Shown: positions 9,840 through 19,014, counted from the first letter of the stretch. The stretch is DNA of 64,000 nucleotides from Qipengyuania proteolytica (GCF_019711565.1 NZ_JAIGNN010000002.1:969685-1033684); one strand, 5' to 3'. Notes: generated by a model not told the origin, from the sequence alone. Numbers and translations are program-made.

Positions 9840-11074
9840 GCCTCTTCGGGCTCGGGCGGGCCGAACAGCGATCCGCGTTCGCTGAACAGCACGAAGACCA
9901 GGCTGAGCACGGCGGTGGCCAGCAGCGCCGTCGCCAGCGGGCGGGCGGTCCCGTCGTAGAGATAGCCGACGTAGGCACCCAGCGCCGCGCCACTGGTCAT
10001 TCGCAGGAAGCCCTGCGCGGAAGAGGCCGCGCCCGCGATGTGCTTGAACGGCTGAAGCGCGATCGAGCCGAAATTCGCACCGATGAAACCGAGCAGGCTC
10101 ATGTTCGCGGCCATGAGCGGCACGAAGGTCCACAGCGTCTCGTCGGGCTGGTTGGCGTAATAGAGTTGCGCTGCCGCCACGGCGATGAAAGCGAAGAGCG
10201 CCACATGGCTGACGCGGCGGGCGCCGAAGCGCTCGACTATACGGCTGTTCGACCAGTTGGCGATTGCCATGCAGCCAGCGCAGATCGCGAAAATCAGCGG
10301 GAAGCGGTCGCCCGCGCCGAAGGCCTCGCCGATCAGCTGCTGCGAGGAATTGATGAAACCGAACAGCCCCCCGAAGACCAGCGCGCTGCCGAGCGTGTAG
10401 CCGATCGTCTCGCGCAGGGTGATCGCCGCCTTCATGTTGCGCGCGATCACGGGGATGCGGATCTCCTGCTTGTCTTCTTCATGCAGGGTCTCGGGCAGGC
10501 GGACATAGACCCACGCGGTCATCGCCACGCCGGCCACCGCCATGGCCCCGAAGATATGGCGCCAGTCGCCGAACAGGATCAGTACGCCCTGCCCGATGCT
10601 CGGCGCGACCGCAGGCACCAGCAGGAAGATGACGAAGATCAGGCTCATCAGCCGCGCCATCTTGTCGCCGCCCACACGGTCGCGGATGATCGCCGGCGGC
10701 AATGCGATGATGCCGGCGGCAAAGAACCCCTGCAACGCCCGCAGCACGATCAACATGTCGAAACTCGTCGCCAGAGCGCAGGCGATCGACAGCGTGATGT
10801 AGAAGAACAGCGCGGTGAAGAGGACCGGCCGGCGTCCGTAGCGGTCGGCAAAGGCGCCGGGCACCAGCGTGCCGATACCGGCGGCCAGAAGATAGGCCCC
10901 GACCACGAACTGGCGGTTGTTACCCTGCGCGCCGAGATCGCCCGCAAGGACGTCCAGCGCCGGGAGGATGGCATCGATCCCGAAGGCGTTGCACGCCATC
11001 AGCAGCGCCATCATCCAGATCAGCTCGCGCTCTCCGATGGGCGTACGACTGGCCGCGCTGGAAGGCGCCCGCAT
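9836..11074 (-). CDS. Bcr/CflA-type multidrug efflux MFS transporter
   Basis: The 412-residue protein has the twelve hydrophobic segments of a major facilitator transporter. Its N-terminus (ALLMACNAFGIDAILPALDVLAGDLG) and the loop 2-3 motif ADRYGRRPVL are typical of the drug:proton antiporter Bcr/CflA group. It would sit in the inner membrane and export small hydrophobic compounds with proton exchange. The exact substrate is unknown. The start is set at ATG 11074 (MRAPSSAAS). The frame extends upstream but that extension looks non-coding. It is convergent with the carboxylase gene (stop codons overlap) and divergent from dinB. Confidence 0.85.
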   Translation of the reverse strand: MRAPSSAASRTPIGERELIWMMALLMACNAFGIDAILPALDVLAGDLGAQGNNRQFVVGAYLLAAGIGTLVPGAFADRYGRRPVLFTALFFYITLSIACALATSFDMLIVLRALQGFFAAGIIALPPAIIRDRVGGDKMARLMSLIFVIFLLVPAVAPSIGQGVLILFGDWRHIFGAMAVAGVAMTAWVYVRLPETLHEEDKQEIRIPVIARNMKAAITLRETIGYTLGSALVFGGLFGFINSSQQLIGEAFGAGDRFPLIFAICAGCMAIANWSNSRIVERFGARRVSHVALFAFIAVAAAQLYYANQPDETLWTFVPLMAANMSLLGFIGANFGSIALQPFKHIAGAASSAQGFLRMTSGAALGAYVGYLYDGTARPLATALLATAVLSLVFVLFSERGSLFGPPEPEEA

Positions 11075-11171
11075 GGCTTCGCCGGAAGCGTAATGGTCAT
11101 TTCGCACCTGCACAAAATGCCGGGTGCCGCACAAGGTTCCGCTTTGCAACCCGTTCGCCTATCTTTCATGC

Positions 11172-12290
11172 ATGACAGACCGGGTCGAGAGCGATGACGA
11201 AGGCGAGGCGGACGGCCTGCGCAAGATCATCCATGTCGACATGGACGCCTTCTTCGCCAGCGTCGAGCAGCGCGACAATCCGGACCTGAAGGGCAAGCCC
11301 GTCGCCGTCGGCGGGTCGAGCGGGCGCGGCGTAGTGGCCGCCGCCAGTTACGAGGCACGCAAGTTCGGCGTGCGCAGCGCCATGCCCTCGGTCACCGCCA
11401 AACGGCTGTGCCCGGACCTGATCTTCGTGAAGAGCCGGTTCGATGCCTATCGCGAGGTCAGCCAGCAGATCCGCGCGATTTTCCGCCACCACACCGACCT
11501 CGTCGAACCGCTCAGCCTCGACGAGGCGTATCTCGACGTGACCGAGGACAAGCTCGGCATCGGCAGCGCAACCCGCATCGCCGAGCTGATCCGGCAGGAA
11601 ATCCGCGCCAAGACGAAGCTCACCGCCAGCGCCGGGGTGAGCTACAACAAGTTCCTCGCCAAGATCGCCAGCGACCAGAACAAGCCCGACGGCCTGTGCG
11701 TGATTCGGCCGGGCGAAGGCGCGGAGTTCGTGGCGGGACTTCCCATCCGGCGGTTCCACGGCGTCGGACCGAAGGGCGCGGAGAAGATGGCGCGGCTGGG
11801 GATCGAGACCGGCGGCGACCTCGCGCAGAAGGACATCGAGTGGCTGCGCGCCCATTTCGGCAGCTTTGCAGATTACCTCTACCGCGCAGCGCGCGGCATC
11901 GACCTCAGACCCGTGCGATCGAGCCGCATCCGCAAGTCCGTCGGCGGGGAGCGCACCTTCAGCCGCGACCTTTCGTCGGGCAGCGAGCTTCGCGAGACGA
12001 TGGAGGACATCATCGACATCGTGTGGGGATATATCGAGCGGGCCGAAGCCAGGGGGCGCACGGTCACGCTGAAGATGAAATACACCGATTTCCAGATTTT
12101 CAGCCGCGCGAAGACGGTCGACCGGCTGATCGCAGACAAGGCCGAATTCGCCGCTATCGGCCGCGGATTGCTGGAAGACGTATTGCCTCTCCCCATGCCG
12201 ATCCGGCTGATGGGGCTGACCCTGTCGAAGCTGGAAGGCGCGAACGAGCGGGACGAGCGGCGACCCGACGCACAGCTTTCGCTGCTCTAG
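11172..12290 (+). CDS. dinB: DNA polymerase IV (Y-family, DinB)
   Basis: This is an error-prone translesion DNA polymerase. The 372-residue product shows the Y-family catalytic signature with HVDMDAFFASVEQ, GVVAAASYEARKFGVRSAM and the second acidic pair in PLSLDEAYLDVT. A helix-hairpin-helix thumb (FHGVGPKGAEKM) and a little-finger domain follow. It ends with QLSLL, a sliding-clamp binding motif, so the C-terminus is intact. ATG at 11172 gives MTDRVESDDEG. An in-frame upstream extension to 11124 is less likely. No LexA box is evident in the 97-base gap shared with the divergent efflux gene. The stop codon shares a CTAG tetramer with the convergent NUDIX gene. Confidence 0.93.
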   Translation: MTDRVESDDEGEADGLRKIIHVDMDAFFASVEQRDNPDLKGKPVAVGGSSGRGVVAAASYEARKFGVRSAMPSVTAKRLCPDLIFVKSRFDAYREVSQQIRAIFRHHTDLVEPLSLDEAYLDVTEDKLGIGSATRIAELIRQEIRAKTKLTASAGVSYNKFLAKIASDQNKPDGLCVIRPGEGAEFVAGLPIRRFHGVGPKGAEKMARLGIETGGDLAQKDIEWLRAHFGSFADYLYRAARGIDLRPVRSSRIRKSVGGERTFSRDLSSGSELRETMEDIIDIVWGYIERAEARGRTVTLKMKYTDFQIFSRAKTVDRLIADKAEFAAIGRGLLEDVLPLPMPIRLMGLTLSKLEGANERDERRPDAQLSLL

Positions 12291-12757
12291 GTCCTTCGCG
12301 CCTGCCACAGCGCGAGCCTCGCCCTGGTGCGCGGGCCGAGCGGTTCGGGCAGCGAATGCACGGGAAAAAAGCGCGCCTCAATCACCTCGCGACCGTCGGG
12401 CCGGGGCATATCATCGACCACGCCGTCGAAAATATGCGCGCGGTGCGGAGCGCCGGAAAGCTCCTCCTCGATCACACCGAGCAGTCGCAGCCCCTCGACG
12501 GCGCAATCGGTCTCCTCGCGCAGTTCACGGCGGGCGGCGTCTTCGGGCGTTTCCTTGCGGCCGATACCGCCACCGGGGAAATACCAGCCGGCCGGGCCGT
12601 AGCTGTGCCTCACCAACAGGATCTGGCCGTCCAGGTCGCGCGCGATCACGCTGACGCCCTCCCCCGTCACGCCGCGCCACTTGCGCCAGTGATGGCGCAG
12701 GCGATGGGCGATCCTGAGCGCCGTCCGATAGAGCGGCGCGGGGATCAGGCGAAGCAT
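12287..12757 (-). CDS. NUDIX hydrolase
   Basis: The 156-residue protein contains a complete Nudix box (residues about 62-84: GGGIGRKETPEDAARRELRE, then ET), which binds the metals that hydrolyse nucleoside diphosphates linked to another moiety X. The substrate cannot be told from sequence. The N-terminus is basic and amphipathic (YRTALRIAHRLRHHWRKW), as in a sphingomonad NUDIX subgroup. ATG at 12757 lies 13 bases inside the end of the pgl gene upstream, so the two are probably one transcript and translationally coupled. The stop shares CTAG with dinB. Confidence 0.85.
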   Translation of the reverse strand: MLRLIPAPLYRTALRIAHRLRHHWRKWRGVTGEGVSVIARDLDGQILLVRHSYGPAGWYFPGGGIGRKETPEDAARRELREETDCAVEGLRLLGVIEEELSGAPHRAHIFDGVVDDMPRPDGREVIEARFFPVHSLPEPLGPRTRARLALWQARRT

Positions 12758-13365
12758 GTCACCGGCTGACTGGCCGCGCCCAGCAGGCGCGCAACCGGAA
12801 GGTCGCTGTCTCCGGCAAGTGCTGCATCGAACACGGCCCGCTTGTCGGCCCCGCGCATGACGAAGACGATCCCGTCGCTGTCGAGCAGCGCGGGGATGGT
12901 CAGGCTGATGCGGTCGAACGGTGCTTCGGGCGGCAGCGGGTCGGGCGTGAGGCGCAGGATCGCGCGCGGATCGTCGACCTGCGGGTCGGTGTTCGGGAAC
13001 AGCGAGGCGATATGCCCATCGGCGCCCATGCCGAGCCAGGCGAGGTCGAAATGCGGAACCGCCTCCATCACGCTCAGCGTCACCACTTCCGCCCCCGCCG
13101 GTTCGAACAGCGCCCGCAGCTTGCCGGTGTTGGAGGCCTCGTGATCCTCGGGCACGATCCGGTCGTCCCCCGGCCAGACCACAAGCCGCGACCAGTCGAG
13201 ATCGGCCTCGAGCAATTTCTCCATGATCGGGAACGGCGTCGATCCGCCGGGCACGGTGATCGTCACCGGCCCCTCGCGCGCGGCCATGGCGGCGCCGAGC
13301 CGCTCTGCAAACCATGCGGCGATGTCGGCGTCGCTCGCGTTCTCGATGATCGTTACGTCAGCCAT
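12745..13365 (-). CDS. pgl: 6-phosphogluconolactonase
   Basis: It hydrolyses 6-phosphogluconolactone to 6-phosphogluconate in the oxidative pentose phosphate or Entner-Doudoroff route. The 206-residue length fits the DevB/Pgl family. Conserved motifs are TVPGGSTPFPIMEKL near residue 45, VWPGDDRIVP, and LGMGADGHIASLFP, the family hallmark. ATG at 13365 is chosen, and an in-frame GTG five codons earlier is the alternative. No zwf or edd gene is adjacent in this window, unlike many proteobacteria. It overlaps the NUDIX gene downstream. Confidence 0.9.
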   Translation of the reverse strand: MADVTIIENASDADIAAWFAERLGAAMAAREGPVTITVPGGSTPFPIMEKLLEADLDWSRLVVWPGDDRIVPEDHEASNTGKLRALFEPAGAEVVTLSVMEAVPHFDLAWLGMGADGHIASLFPNTDPQVDDPRAILRLTPDPLPPEAPFDRISLTIPALLDSDGIVFVMRGADKRAVFDAALAGDSDLPVARLLGAASQPVTCFA

Positions 13366-13383
13366 GCCGCCCTGATACACGAA

Positions 13384-13413
13384 GGCCGCCCGCGCCCAAG
13401 AGCGAAGGCGGCC
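13384..13413 (-). terminator. Hairpin, probable terminator for dps
   Basis: The sequence GGCCGCC at 13384-13390 pairs perfectly with GGCGGCC at 13407-13413 around a 16-base loop. It lies 19 bases past the dps stop and before the pgl start. The trailing T-run is weak (TTCG), so intrinsic termination is likely but unproven. Confidence 0.45.
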
Positions 13414-13431
13414 TGACGCATAGCTATTCGC

Positions 13432-13893
13432 TTACTTCGAGGTCTGGTTGAGGAACCAGATCCGCTCTTCGGTCTGGTCGATCCAGTCGTCGACGATACC
13501 GCTAGTGGCGTTGTCGCCCACCTCTTCCGCGGCCTCCTTCACCTCGCCGAGGCGCTTGTGGAGCAGCATGTTGCCGTCGCGCAGTTCGGCGACCATCACG
13601 TCGGCGGTGATCGTCACGTCGTCCTGGTCCTTGATCCGGGTTTGGGACGCGATCGTGCCGATCGAAGTCAGCGTGTATTCGTCGTTCTTGCGCACGCGCT
13701 CGCCGATCGCATCGACCGTGCCGATAAGCTGCGCGGCCTGTTCGTCGAACAGCAAGTGAAGATCGCGAAAGCGCGGGCCTGCGACGTGCCAATGGAAGTT
13801 CTTGGTCTTCATGTAGAGCGCCAGCGTATCCGCGAGCGCGCCATTGAGAGCGGTCACGAGACCGGCTTTTGCGTTGTTGCCGAGTTCGGCCAT
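13432..13893 (-). CDS. dps: Dps family DNA-binding/ferritin-like protein
   Basis: The 153-residue protein is a four-helix ferritin-like subunit. NFHWHV (about residues 32-37) and the DLHLLFDEQ segment (about 44-52) supply the inter-subunit ferroxidase ligands typical of Dps, which forms dodecamers that oxidise and store iron and shield DNA from peroxide. The short N-terminus (MAELGNNAKAG) lacks a strongly basic tail, so DNA binding may be weak. ATG at 13893 is preceded by AAGGGAAA as a ribosome-binding site. Regulation by OxyR or Fur cannot be judged from the upstream sequence. Confidence 0.9.
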   Translation of the reverse strand: MAELGNNAKAGLVTALNGALADTLALYMKTKNFHWHVAGPRFRDLHLLFDEQAAQLIGTVDAIGERVRKNDEYTLTSIGTIASQTRIKDQDDVTITADVMVAELRDGNMLLHKRLGEVKEAAEEVGDNATSGIVDDWIDQTEERIWFLNQTSK

Positions 13894-13983
13894 GATGATT
13901 TCCCTTTTTCGAATATGTGTGCACTGCAACAACGAGAGGGACGCCCTCAGGTTTCCCGACGAAAGCCTGTCGCCGTGATCGCC

Positions 13984-14547
13984 TTATCCGATCAGTCCCC
14001 GCGCGGTCAGGGCGAGCCAGATCGCGAGCAGGAACAGGATCGCAGCAAGGCCGAGCCGCAACGCGCGCAGCGGCAGGCGGCTCGATAGCGCGCCGCCCAG
14101 CGCCCAGCCGACCGCGACAGCCGCCGCACCCCCCAATGCGCCCCCCGCCCCGGCCAGCATGGGTGAGGCCAAGGCCACCGCAAAGGCGGCGACGAGGAAG
14201 CGCGAGGCATCGGTCAGCTGGCGCAGGAACAGCACGAGGGCGACCGCAAACAGCGAACGGGTCGGCTCGACCGGGGTCGTCTCGCGATTGGGCCAGGCAC
14301 ACTCGAACACGGCCAGCAGCATCGCGATGGCGACGAACATGGTCGAGGCATCGCGCGACAGGTCCTGCGCCAGCCGCCCGCCGAACCACGCCGCGATAAA
14401 CGCCGTCATGGCGGCGCTAGCCACAGCGATCAATAGCAACGGCAGCGACGGCCCGAGCCGCGCCCTCAGCCCCGCAACCAGCAACTGGTCGCGCGAGCCC
14501 GTCGCGGCAACAAAACTGGCGACCATGGCGAACAGGAAAGGCGTCAC
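13984..14547 (-). CDS. TMEM165/GDT1-like small membrane protein
   Basis: The 187-residue product has about six hydrophobic segments arranged as two repeats, like the UPF0016/GDT1 family of cation (Mn/Ca) exchangers. The family acidic signature E-x-G-D is degenerate here. The first repeat reads ATGSRDQLL and the second LTDASRFLV, so ion transport should not be assumed. GTG at 14547 is taken as start because it gives the usual family N-terminus (MTPFLFAMVASF) with GGAG upstream. An ATG at 14583 would add 12 residues that look untranslated. It stands alone, upstream of dps on the same strand. Confidence 0.55.
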   Translation of the reverse strand: MTPFLFAMVASFVAATGSRDQLLVAGLRARLGPSLPLLLIAVASAAMTAFIAAWFGGRLAQDLSRDASTMFVAIAMLLAVFECAWPNRETTPVEPTRSLFAVALVLFLRQLTDASRFLVAAFAVALASPMLAGAGGALGGAAAVAVGWALGGALSSRLPLRALRLGLAAILFLLAIWLALTARGLIG

Positions 14548-14626
14548 GCGAAAACCGGCTCCTCTGGCTTGCGGCTGCGGCATGCGATAGCACGGCTTGC
14601 AGACAAGCAAAGCGTGGGAGAGCATC

Positions 14627-15421
14627 ATGGAACTTTGCGAAGGCATGGCGGCCGTCGTCACCGGCGGCGCATCGGGTCTCGGCAAGGCGAGCGCGCAGGC
14701 GTTGGCCGATCTCGGCCTGAAGGTGACAATCTTCGATATCGACGAGGAGGGCGGCAAGGCGCACGCCGCGGCCATCGGCGGCACCTTCGCACGGGTCGAC
14801 ATCACCGACGAGATGTCGGTGGTCGAAGGCTTCGACCGTGCCCGCGACGCGCACGGGCAGGAGCGCGTCACCGTCCACTGCGCGATGACCAGCCGCCGCG
14901 GCAAGACACTCGGCTGGGACAAGGAGACGGGCCGCTACAAGCGCCTCGCCACCGAGGACTATGCCTTCGGGGCGGAGGGCGTCCTCGTCTCCTCCTATCG
15001 CATCGCCAGCCACTCGGCGCTCGGCATGGCGAACAGCGAGCCGCTGAACGAGGACGGCGAGCGCGGCTGTATCACGCTAACCGCCAGCGTCGCTGCGCAG
15101 GACGGGCAGATTGGCCAGGTGATTTACGGCAGCTGCAAGGCGGGCGTGAACGGCCTCGTCCTGCCGATGGCGCGCGACCTGATGGACATCGGCATCCGCG
15201 TGAACTCGGTCATGCCGGGCATCTTCGCGACCCCGCTGATGCTGGGGATGAAGGACCGCAACCCGCAGATGTGGGACCAGCTCAATGCCAGCGTCCCCTT
15301 CCCCAAGCGGCTCGGCCATCCGGAGGAATTCGCCTCGCTGATCTGCGAGATCGCGCGCAACAGCTACATCAATGGCCACCAGTTCCGCCTCGACGGGGCG
15401 ATCCGGATGCCGCCGAAATAG
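14627..15421 (+). CDS. SDR family oxidoreductase
   Basis: A classical short-chain dehydrogenase of 264 residues. The cofactor motif TGGASGLG is at residues 12-19 and the catalytic triad is Ser154, Tyr167 and Lys171 (YGSCK). Asp at the end of strand 2 (FDIDEEGG) favours NAD over NADP. It resembles the 3-hydroxyacyl-CoA dehydrogenase type 2 group, but an approximately 20-residue insertion (TSRRGKTLGWDKETGRYKR) makes the substrate uncertain. ATG at 14627 has GGGAG six bases upstream. The gene ends 2 bases before the stop of the convergent hydrolase gene. Confidence 0.85.
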   Translation: MELCEGMAAVVTGGASGLGKASAQALADLGLKVTIFDIDEEGGKAHAAAIGGTFARVDITDEMSVVEGFDRARDAHGQERVTVHCAMTSRRGKTLGWDKETGRYKRLATEDYAFGAEGVLVSSYRIASHSALGMANSEPLNEDGERGCITLTASVAAQDGQIGQVIYGSCKAGVNGLVLPMARDLMDIGIRVNSVMPGIFATPLMLGMKDRNPQMWDQLNASVPFPKRLGHPEEFASLICEIARNSYINGHQFRLDGAIRMPPK

Positions 15422-15423
15422 GA

Positions 15424-16368
15424 TCACGCCAGCTTCGGCAGGCCCTCACGGATCGCGGCCACCAACTCGAGCGGGTGGTCGACGAGGATATGGTGGTGCG
15501 CGCCGGCGATTTGCGTGACGAAGCGGCAGTCCTCGACCCCGGCGACGAGCTGTTCGATGCGGCCTTCCGGAAACAGCTTGGAGTGCTCGCCATAGATGAC
15601 CCCGACCGGGGTTTGCGGGCGGGCGTCGAATTCGCGGCGCTCGAACTTGGTCCAGAACTGCGGGTCGAAGCGCCAGGTCCAGCCGCCCGGATCGTCGTCG
15701 CTCTTGGGCAACTGGTGGAGTGCACCGCGGGCCATCCAGTCGATGATCTCGGGCAGGCCGGCGTCTTGTTCGGGAAGGAAGCGGAACCGCCGCAAGGCCT
15801 CGGCGAGCGAGGGATAGCGCGGGTTGCGGCTCCGCCCCTGCGCCAGTCGCGGCGGCGGCCCGCCCTCGGGCTGCGGCGGCGCCGAATCGACGAGGATGGC
15901 GCCCGCGATGGCATCGGGGTGGTACGCGCTCACAAAACGGGCCGGATAGCCGCCGAAGGAATGCGCGATCACCACCGGCGGGGCGCCCGATGCGGCGAGC
16001 CCCGCCGTCGTGATCGCCCCGAGGATTTCCGCCGCGAACAGCGGGATGTCGTAGGCCTCGCGCCAGTCCGACTTGCCCATACCCGACCACGAAATCGCCG
16101 CGCAGCGATAGTCACCGGCGAAGTGCGGTGCGAGGAAGCTCCACCAGTCGGCATGCGCCGCATTGCCATGGAGGAACAGCAGGCCGGGCTTGCCGACCTC
16201 ACCCCACGTCAGCAGCTCGATGCTTGCTCCCTCGACGGTGAAGAAGCTGCGCTCGGGCGCCTGCGCGATAGCCGCCAGGAACCATGGCTCCGCCGGCGGC
16301 CTTGCACCACCGAAGCGCCCCAGCAAGGTGCCGTCGAAATCCGGGCCCGGTGATGCGATAGTGCTCAA
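15424..16368 (-). CDS. Alpha/beta-fold hydrolase
   Basis: The 314-residue protein has the alpha/beta hydrolase core: oxyanion-hole motif LLFLHGN near residue 65, nucleophile elbow AHSFGGY near residue 138 (Ser) and a C-terminal histidine in GAHHHILVDHP. The acid is probably Asp or Glu of the segment after strand 6 (GVIYGEHSKLF). It is probably an esterase or related enzyme, and the substrate is unknown. The likely start is a TTG at 16368 with GGGGA upstream, because no ATG or GTG occurs near the N-terminus in frame. Confidence 0.8.
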   Translation of the reverse strand: MSTIASPGPDFDGTLLGRFGGARPPAEPWFLAAIAQAPERSFFTVEGASIELLTWGEVGKPGLLFLHGNAAHADWWSFLAPHFAGDYRCAAISWSGMGKSDWREAYDIPLFAAEILGAITTAGLAASGAPPVVIAHSFGGYPARFVSAYHPDAIAGAILVDSAPPQPEGGPPPRLAQGRSRNPRYPSLAEALRRFRFLPEQDAGLPEIIDWMARGALHQLPKSDDDPGGWTWRFDPQFWTKFERREFDARPQTPVGVIYGEHSKLFPEGRIEQLVAGVEDCRFVTQIAGAHHHILVDHPLELVAAIREGLPKLA

Positions 16369-16444
16369 GCTGTCCCCAAACCCGGTTGCATTCTGCTACC
16401 ATTGGCGAGGGACAGGCGCTTTGCAAGCGTATCTGCGGAGAAGC

Positions 16445-16518
16445 TGGAGCGGGTGAAGGGAATCGAACCCTCGTCGTCAGCTTGGGAAGCTGCTGCTCTA
16501 CCATTGAGCTACACCCGC
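16445..16518 (-). tRNA. tRNA-Gly (anticodon CCC)
   Basis: The reverse strand reads as a full cloverleaf beginning GCGGGTGTAGCTC and ending CACCCGC, discriminator T and an encoded CCA (16445-16447). The anticodon loop TTCCCAA gives CCC, and the T-arm has GGTTCGATTCC. The top pair of the anticodon stem is a G-A mismatch, which is tolerated. Confidence 0.95.
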
Positions 16519-16649
16519 GCGAGGAAGCGGGCGCTTGCCACGGTTGGCGCGCGGCGGTCAATACATTCCGGCGACGGCGCAATCGACAGGAGAGGAAAAG
16601 CCTCGCCCCGAGGCTTCCCCTTGCCCGCCAGCGCGATAGAACGGGCGCC

Positions 16650-17723
16650 ATGGCGACCAAGCGCGAATGGGTGAACTGGGCGATCGGGCGGATCGAAGCG
16701 GACTTCACCCGCTCGGCCGATACGCATCTCATGCCCCTGCCCGTCCCCGCGCTGCCCGACATCGCGATCTACCTGAAGGACGAATCGAGCCACCCCACCG
16801 GCAGCCTCAAGCACCGCCTCGCGCGCTCGCTGTTCCTCTATGGCCTGTGCAACGGCTGGATCTGCGAAGGCACGCCGATCATCGAGGCCTCTAGCGGGTC
16901 GACCGCTGTGTCCGAGGCCTATTTCGCGCGCATGCTCGGCCTGCGCTTCATCGCCGTGGTCCCGAAATCGACCGCGCAGGCCAAGGTCGACGCCATCGCC
17001 TTCCACGGCGGCGAGTGCCACTTCGTCGACACCCCGGCCGAGATGTACGAGGCCGCGCAATCGCTCGCCGACGATCTCGGTGGCCATTACGTCGACCAGT
17101 TCACCTTTGCCGAACGCGCGACCGACTGGCGGGCGAACAACAATATCGCCGAATCGATCTTCGCCCAGATGGCGCGCGAACCGCACCCGGTGCCCAAGTG
17201 GATCGTCTGCGGCGCGGGCACGGGCGGGACCTCCGCCACCATCGGCCGCTTCGCGCGCTACAACCGCCACGACACAAGGATTTGCGTGGCCGATCCGGAA
17301 GGCTCGGTCTTCCACCGCCACTGGGCCGACCGCTCGATCAGCCGGGTCGAGCATTCCGCGGGCTGCATTGAGGGTATCGGCCGCCAACGGGTCGAGCCGA
17401 GCTTCCTGCCCGACGTGGTCGACCGGATGGAGGCGGTACCCGACGCCTGCTCCATCGCCGCAGCGCACGAGGTGAGCGAACGCCTGGGAAGGCGCTGCGG
17501 CGGGTCGACCGGCACCAATGTCTGGGCTTGCGCCAAGATCGCAGCCGACATGGCGGAGCGCGGGCTTAAGGGCTCGATCGTCTCCATCCTGTGCGACGAC
17601 GGCGCGCGCTATGCCGACACGATCTTCGACGAGGGCTGGCTGGCGCAGAAGGGCTTCGACGTGACGCCGCAGCGCAAGAAGATCGCGCATTTCTTCGAAA
17701 CCGGCACCTTCGCCGCCGGATAG
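16650..17723 (+). CDS. PLP-dependent cysteine synthase-like protein
   Basis: The 357-residue protein belongs to the beta-family of PLP enzymes (cysteine synthase/cystathionine beta-synthase fold). The PLP lysine is Lys54 in PTGSLKHR, the phosphate-binding glycine loop is CGAGTGGT near residue 190, and ASSGSTAVS is the substrate loop. It lacks the usual cysteine synthase motif TSGNTG, having SSGSTA instead. It may therefore be a cysteine desulfhydrase or another beta-replacement enzyme rather than CysK. ATG at 16650 is chosen. It precedes the DUF819 gene by 26 bases on the same strand and is probably in one transcript with it. Confidence 0.75.
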   Translation: MATKREWVNWAIGRIEADFTRSADTHLMPLPVPALPDIAIYLKDESSHPTGSLKHRLARSLFLYGLCNGWICEGTPIIEASSGSTAVSEAYFARMLGLRFIAVVPKSTAQAKVDAIAFHGGECHFVDTPAEMYEAAQSLADDLGGHYVDQFTFAERATDWRANNNIAESIFAQMAREPHPVPKWIVCGAGTGGTSATIGRFARYNRHDTRICVADPEGSVFHRHWADRSISRVEHSAGCIEGIGRQRVEPSFLPDVVDRMEAVPDACSIAAAHEVSERLGRRCGGSTGTNVWACAKIAADMAERGLKGSIVSILCDDGARYADTIFDEGWLAQKGFDVTPQRKKIAHFFETGTFAAG

Positions 17724-17749
17724 CCTGCCGCCCCCGAGGAGAGCATTAC

Positions 17750-18964
17750 GTGATTACCGACGACCGGATCATCCTGGGCTTGCTGGGCCTCGTCCTGGCA
17801 TTCGTCTTCGCCACGCGCGACAGGCCCGGCTGGCAGAAATTCTACACCTTCGTGCCGATCATCCTCGTCTGCTACCTCGTCCCGTCGCTCATGGTCACCT
17901 TCGGCCTGATCGACGTCACCGAGAGCAATCTGTGGACCGTGGCCAAGGACTTCTTCCTGCCCGCCGCGCTGTTCCTGATGACGCTGAGCATCGACCTCAA
18001 GGGCATCCTCGGCCTCGGCAGCAAGGCGATCATCATGTTCCTGACCGCCACGCTCGGCATCGTGCTTGGCGGCCCGGTCGCACTGTTCATCGTCGCGCAG
18101 TTCGACCCTTCGATCATCGGTGCGGGAGACGACGCCGCCTGGCGCGGCCTTGCGACGCTGGCCGGCAGCTGGATAGGCGGCGGCGCCAACCAGACCGCCA
18201 TGCTGGAAGTCTACGGTTACAATATCGAACGCTACTCGGCGCTCATCGCGGTCGACATCATCGTCGCCAATATCTGGATGGTGTTCCTGCTCTACGGCGC
18301 CGGCGCGAGCGACAAGGTCGACCGCTGGCTGGGCGCGGACAGCAGCGCGATCGACGCGCTGCGCGACAAGATGGCCGATTACACCAGTTCGGTGGAACGG
18401 GTGGCCAAGGCCAACGACTATGTCCTGCTGTTCGGCGTGACCCTGGCCGTCGTCGGCCTGTGCCACCTCGTCGGCAATGCGCTGGGCGGCTTCTTCGCCG
18501 ATTTGCAGGGCGAGGATGCGACTCTGGCCAGCGGGTTCTTCTGGGTCGTGGTCATTGCGACCACGTTCGGCCTTGCCGCCAGCTTTACCCGCGCCCGCGA
18601 ACTCGAAGGCGTCGGCGCGAGCAAGTTCGGCACGCTGTTCATCTTCCTGCTCGTTGCAGTCATCGGTACGAAGATGGACGTGACCCAGTTGGGCGAAGCG
18701 CCCGGTTTCATGGCCGTCGGTCTAATCTGGATGCTGTTTCATGCCATCCTGCTGCTGGCGGTGGCCAAGCTGATCAGGGCGCCGTTCTTTTTCGTGGCAG
18801 TCGGCAGCAAGGCGAACGTGGGCGGCGCGGCGTCGGCGCCGGTGGTGGCAGCGGCGTTCCACCCGGCGCTCGCGCCGGTGGGTGTGCTGCTCGCCGTTCT
18901 GGGCTATGCCCTGGGTACATACGGCGCGATCCTGTGCGCACAGATGATGGCAGCGGTCGGCTAG
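17750..18964 (+). CDS. DUF819 family membrane protein
   Basis: The 404-residue integral membrane protein has roughly ten to eleven hydrophobic segments and the DUF819 (YjcL-like) motif GSWIGGGANQTAM in the middle and SKANVGGAASAPVVAAA near the C-terminus. These two glycine-rich repeats suggest a transporter with internal symmetry, and the substrate is unknown. A GTG start at 17750 follows GAGGAGA. Proximity to the cysteine-synthase-like gene suggests, without proof, that the two handle a related amino acid or sulfur compound. Confidence 0.8.
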   Translation: MITDDRIILGLLGLVLAFVFATRDRPGWQKFYTFVPIILVCYLVPSLMVTFGLIDVTESNLWTVAKDFFLPAALFLMTLSIDLKGILGLGSKAIIMFLTATLGIVLGGPVALFIVAQFDPSIIGAGDDAAWRGLATLAGSWIGGGANQTAMLEVYGYNIERYSALIAVDIIVANIWMVFLLYGAGASDKVDRWLGADSSAIDALRDKMADYTSSVERVAKANDYVLLFGVTLAVVGLCHLVGNALGGFFADLQGEDATLASGFFWVVVIATTFGLAASFTRARELEGVGASKFGTLFIFLLVAVIGTKMDVTQLGEAPGFMAVGLIWMLFHAILLLAVAKLIRAPFFFVAVGSKANVGGAASAPVVAAAFHPALAPVGVLLAVLGYALGTYGAILCAQMMAAVG

Positions 18965-18976
18965 GCGCAATCGGGG

Positions 18977-18996
18977 CCGGTTTCATTTGATACCGG
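18977..18996 (+). promoter_or_regulatory. Operator-like dyad upstream of mmsA
   Basis: The 20-base sequence CCGGTTTCATTTGATACCGG is an inverted repeat with 8 of 10 matched pairs. CCGGTT-ATTT recurs immediately after it (18994-19003 region). It lies in the only gap before the valine-catabolism genes, so it could bind their regulator, but none is encoded nearby. Confidence 0.35.
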
Positions 18997-19014
18997 TTGA
19001 TTTCGGAGCCTCCG

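Noticed and set aside
16369..16444. A small gene between the hydrolase and tRNA-Gly
   Set aside because: No start with ribosome-binding site and no conserved frame. It is the leader of the hydrolase gene.
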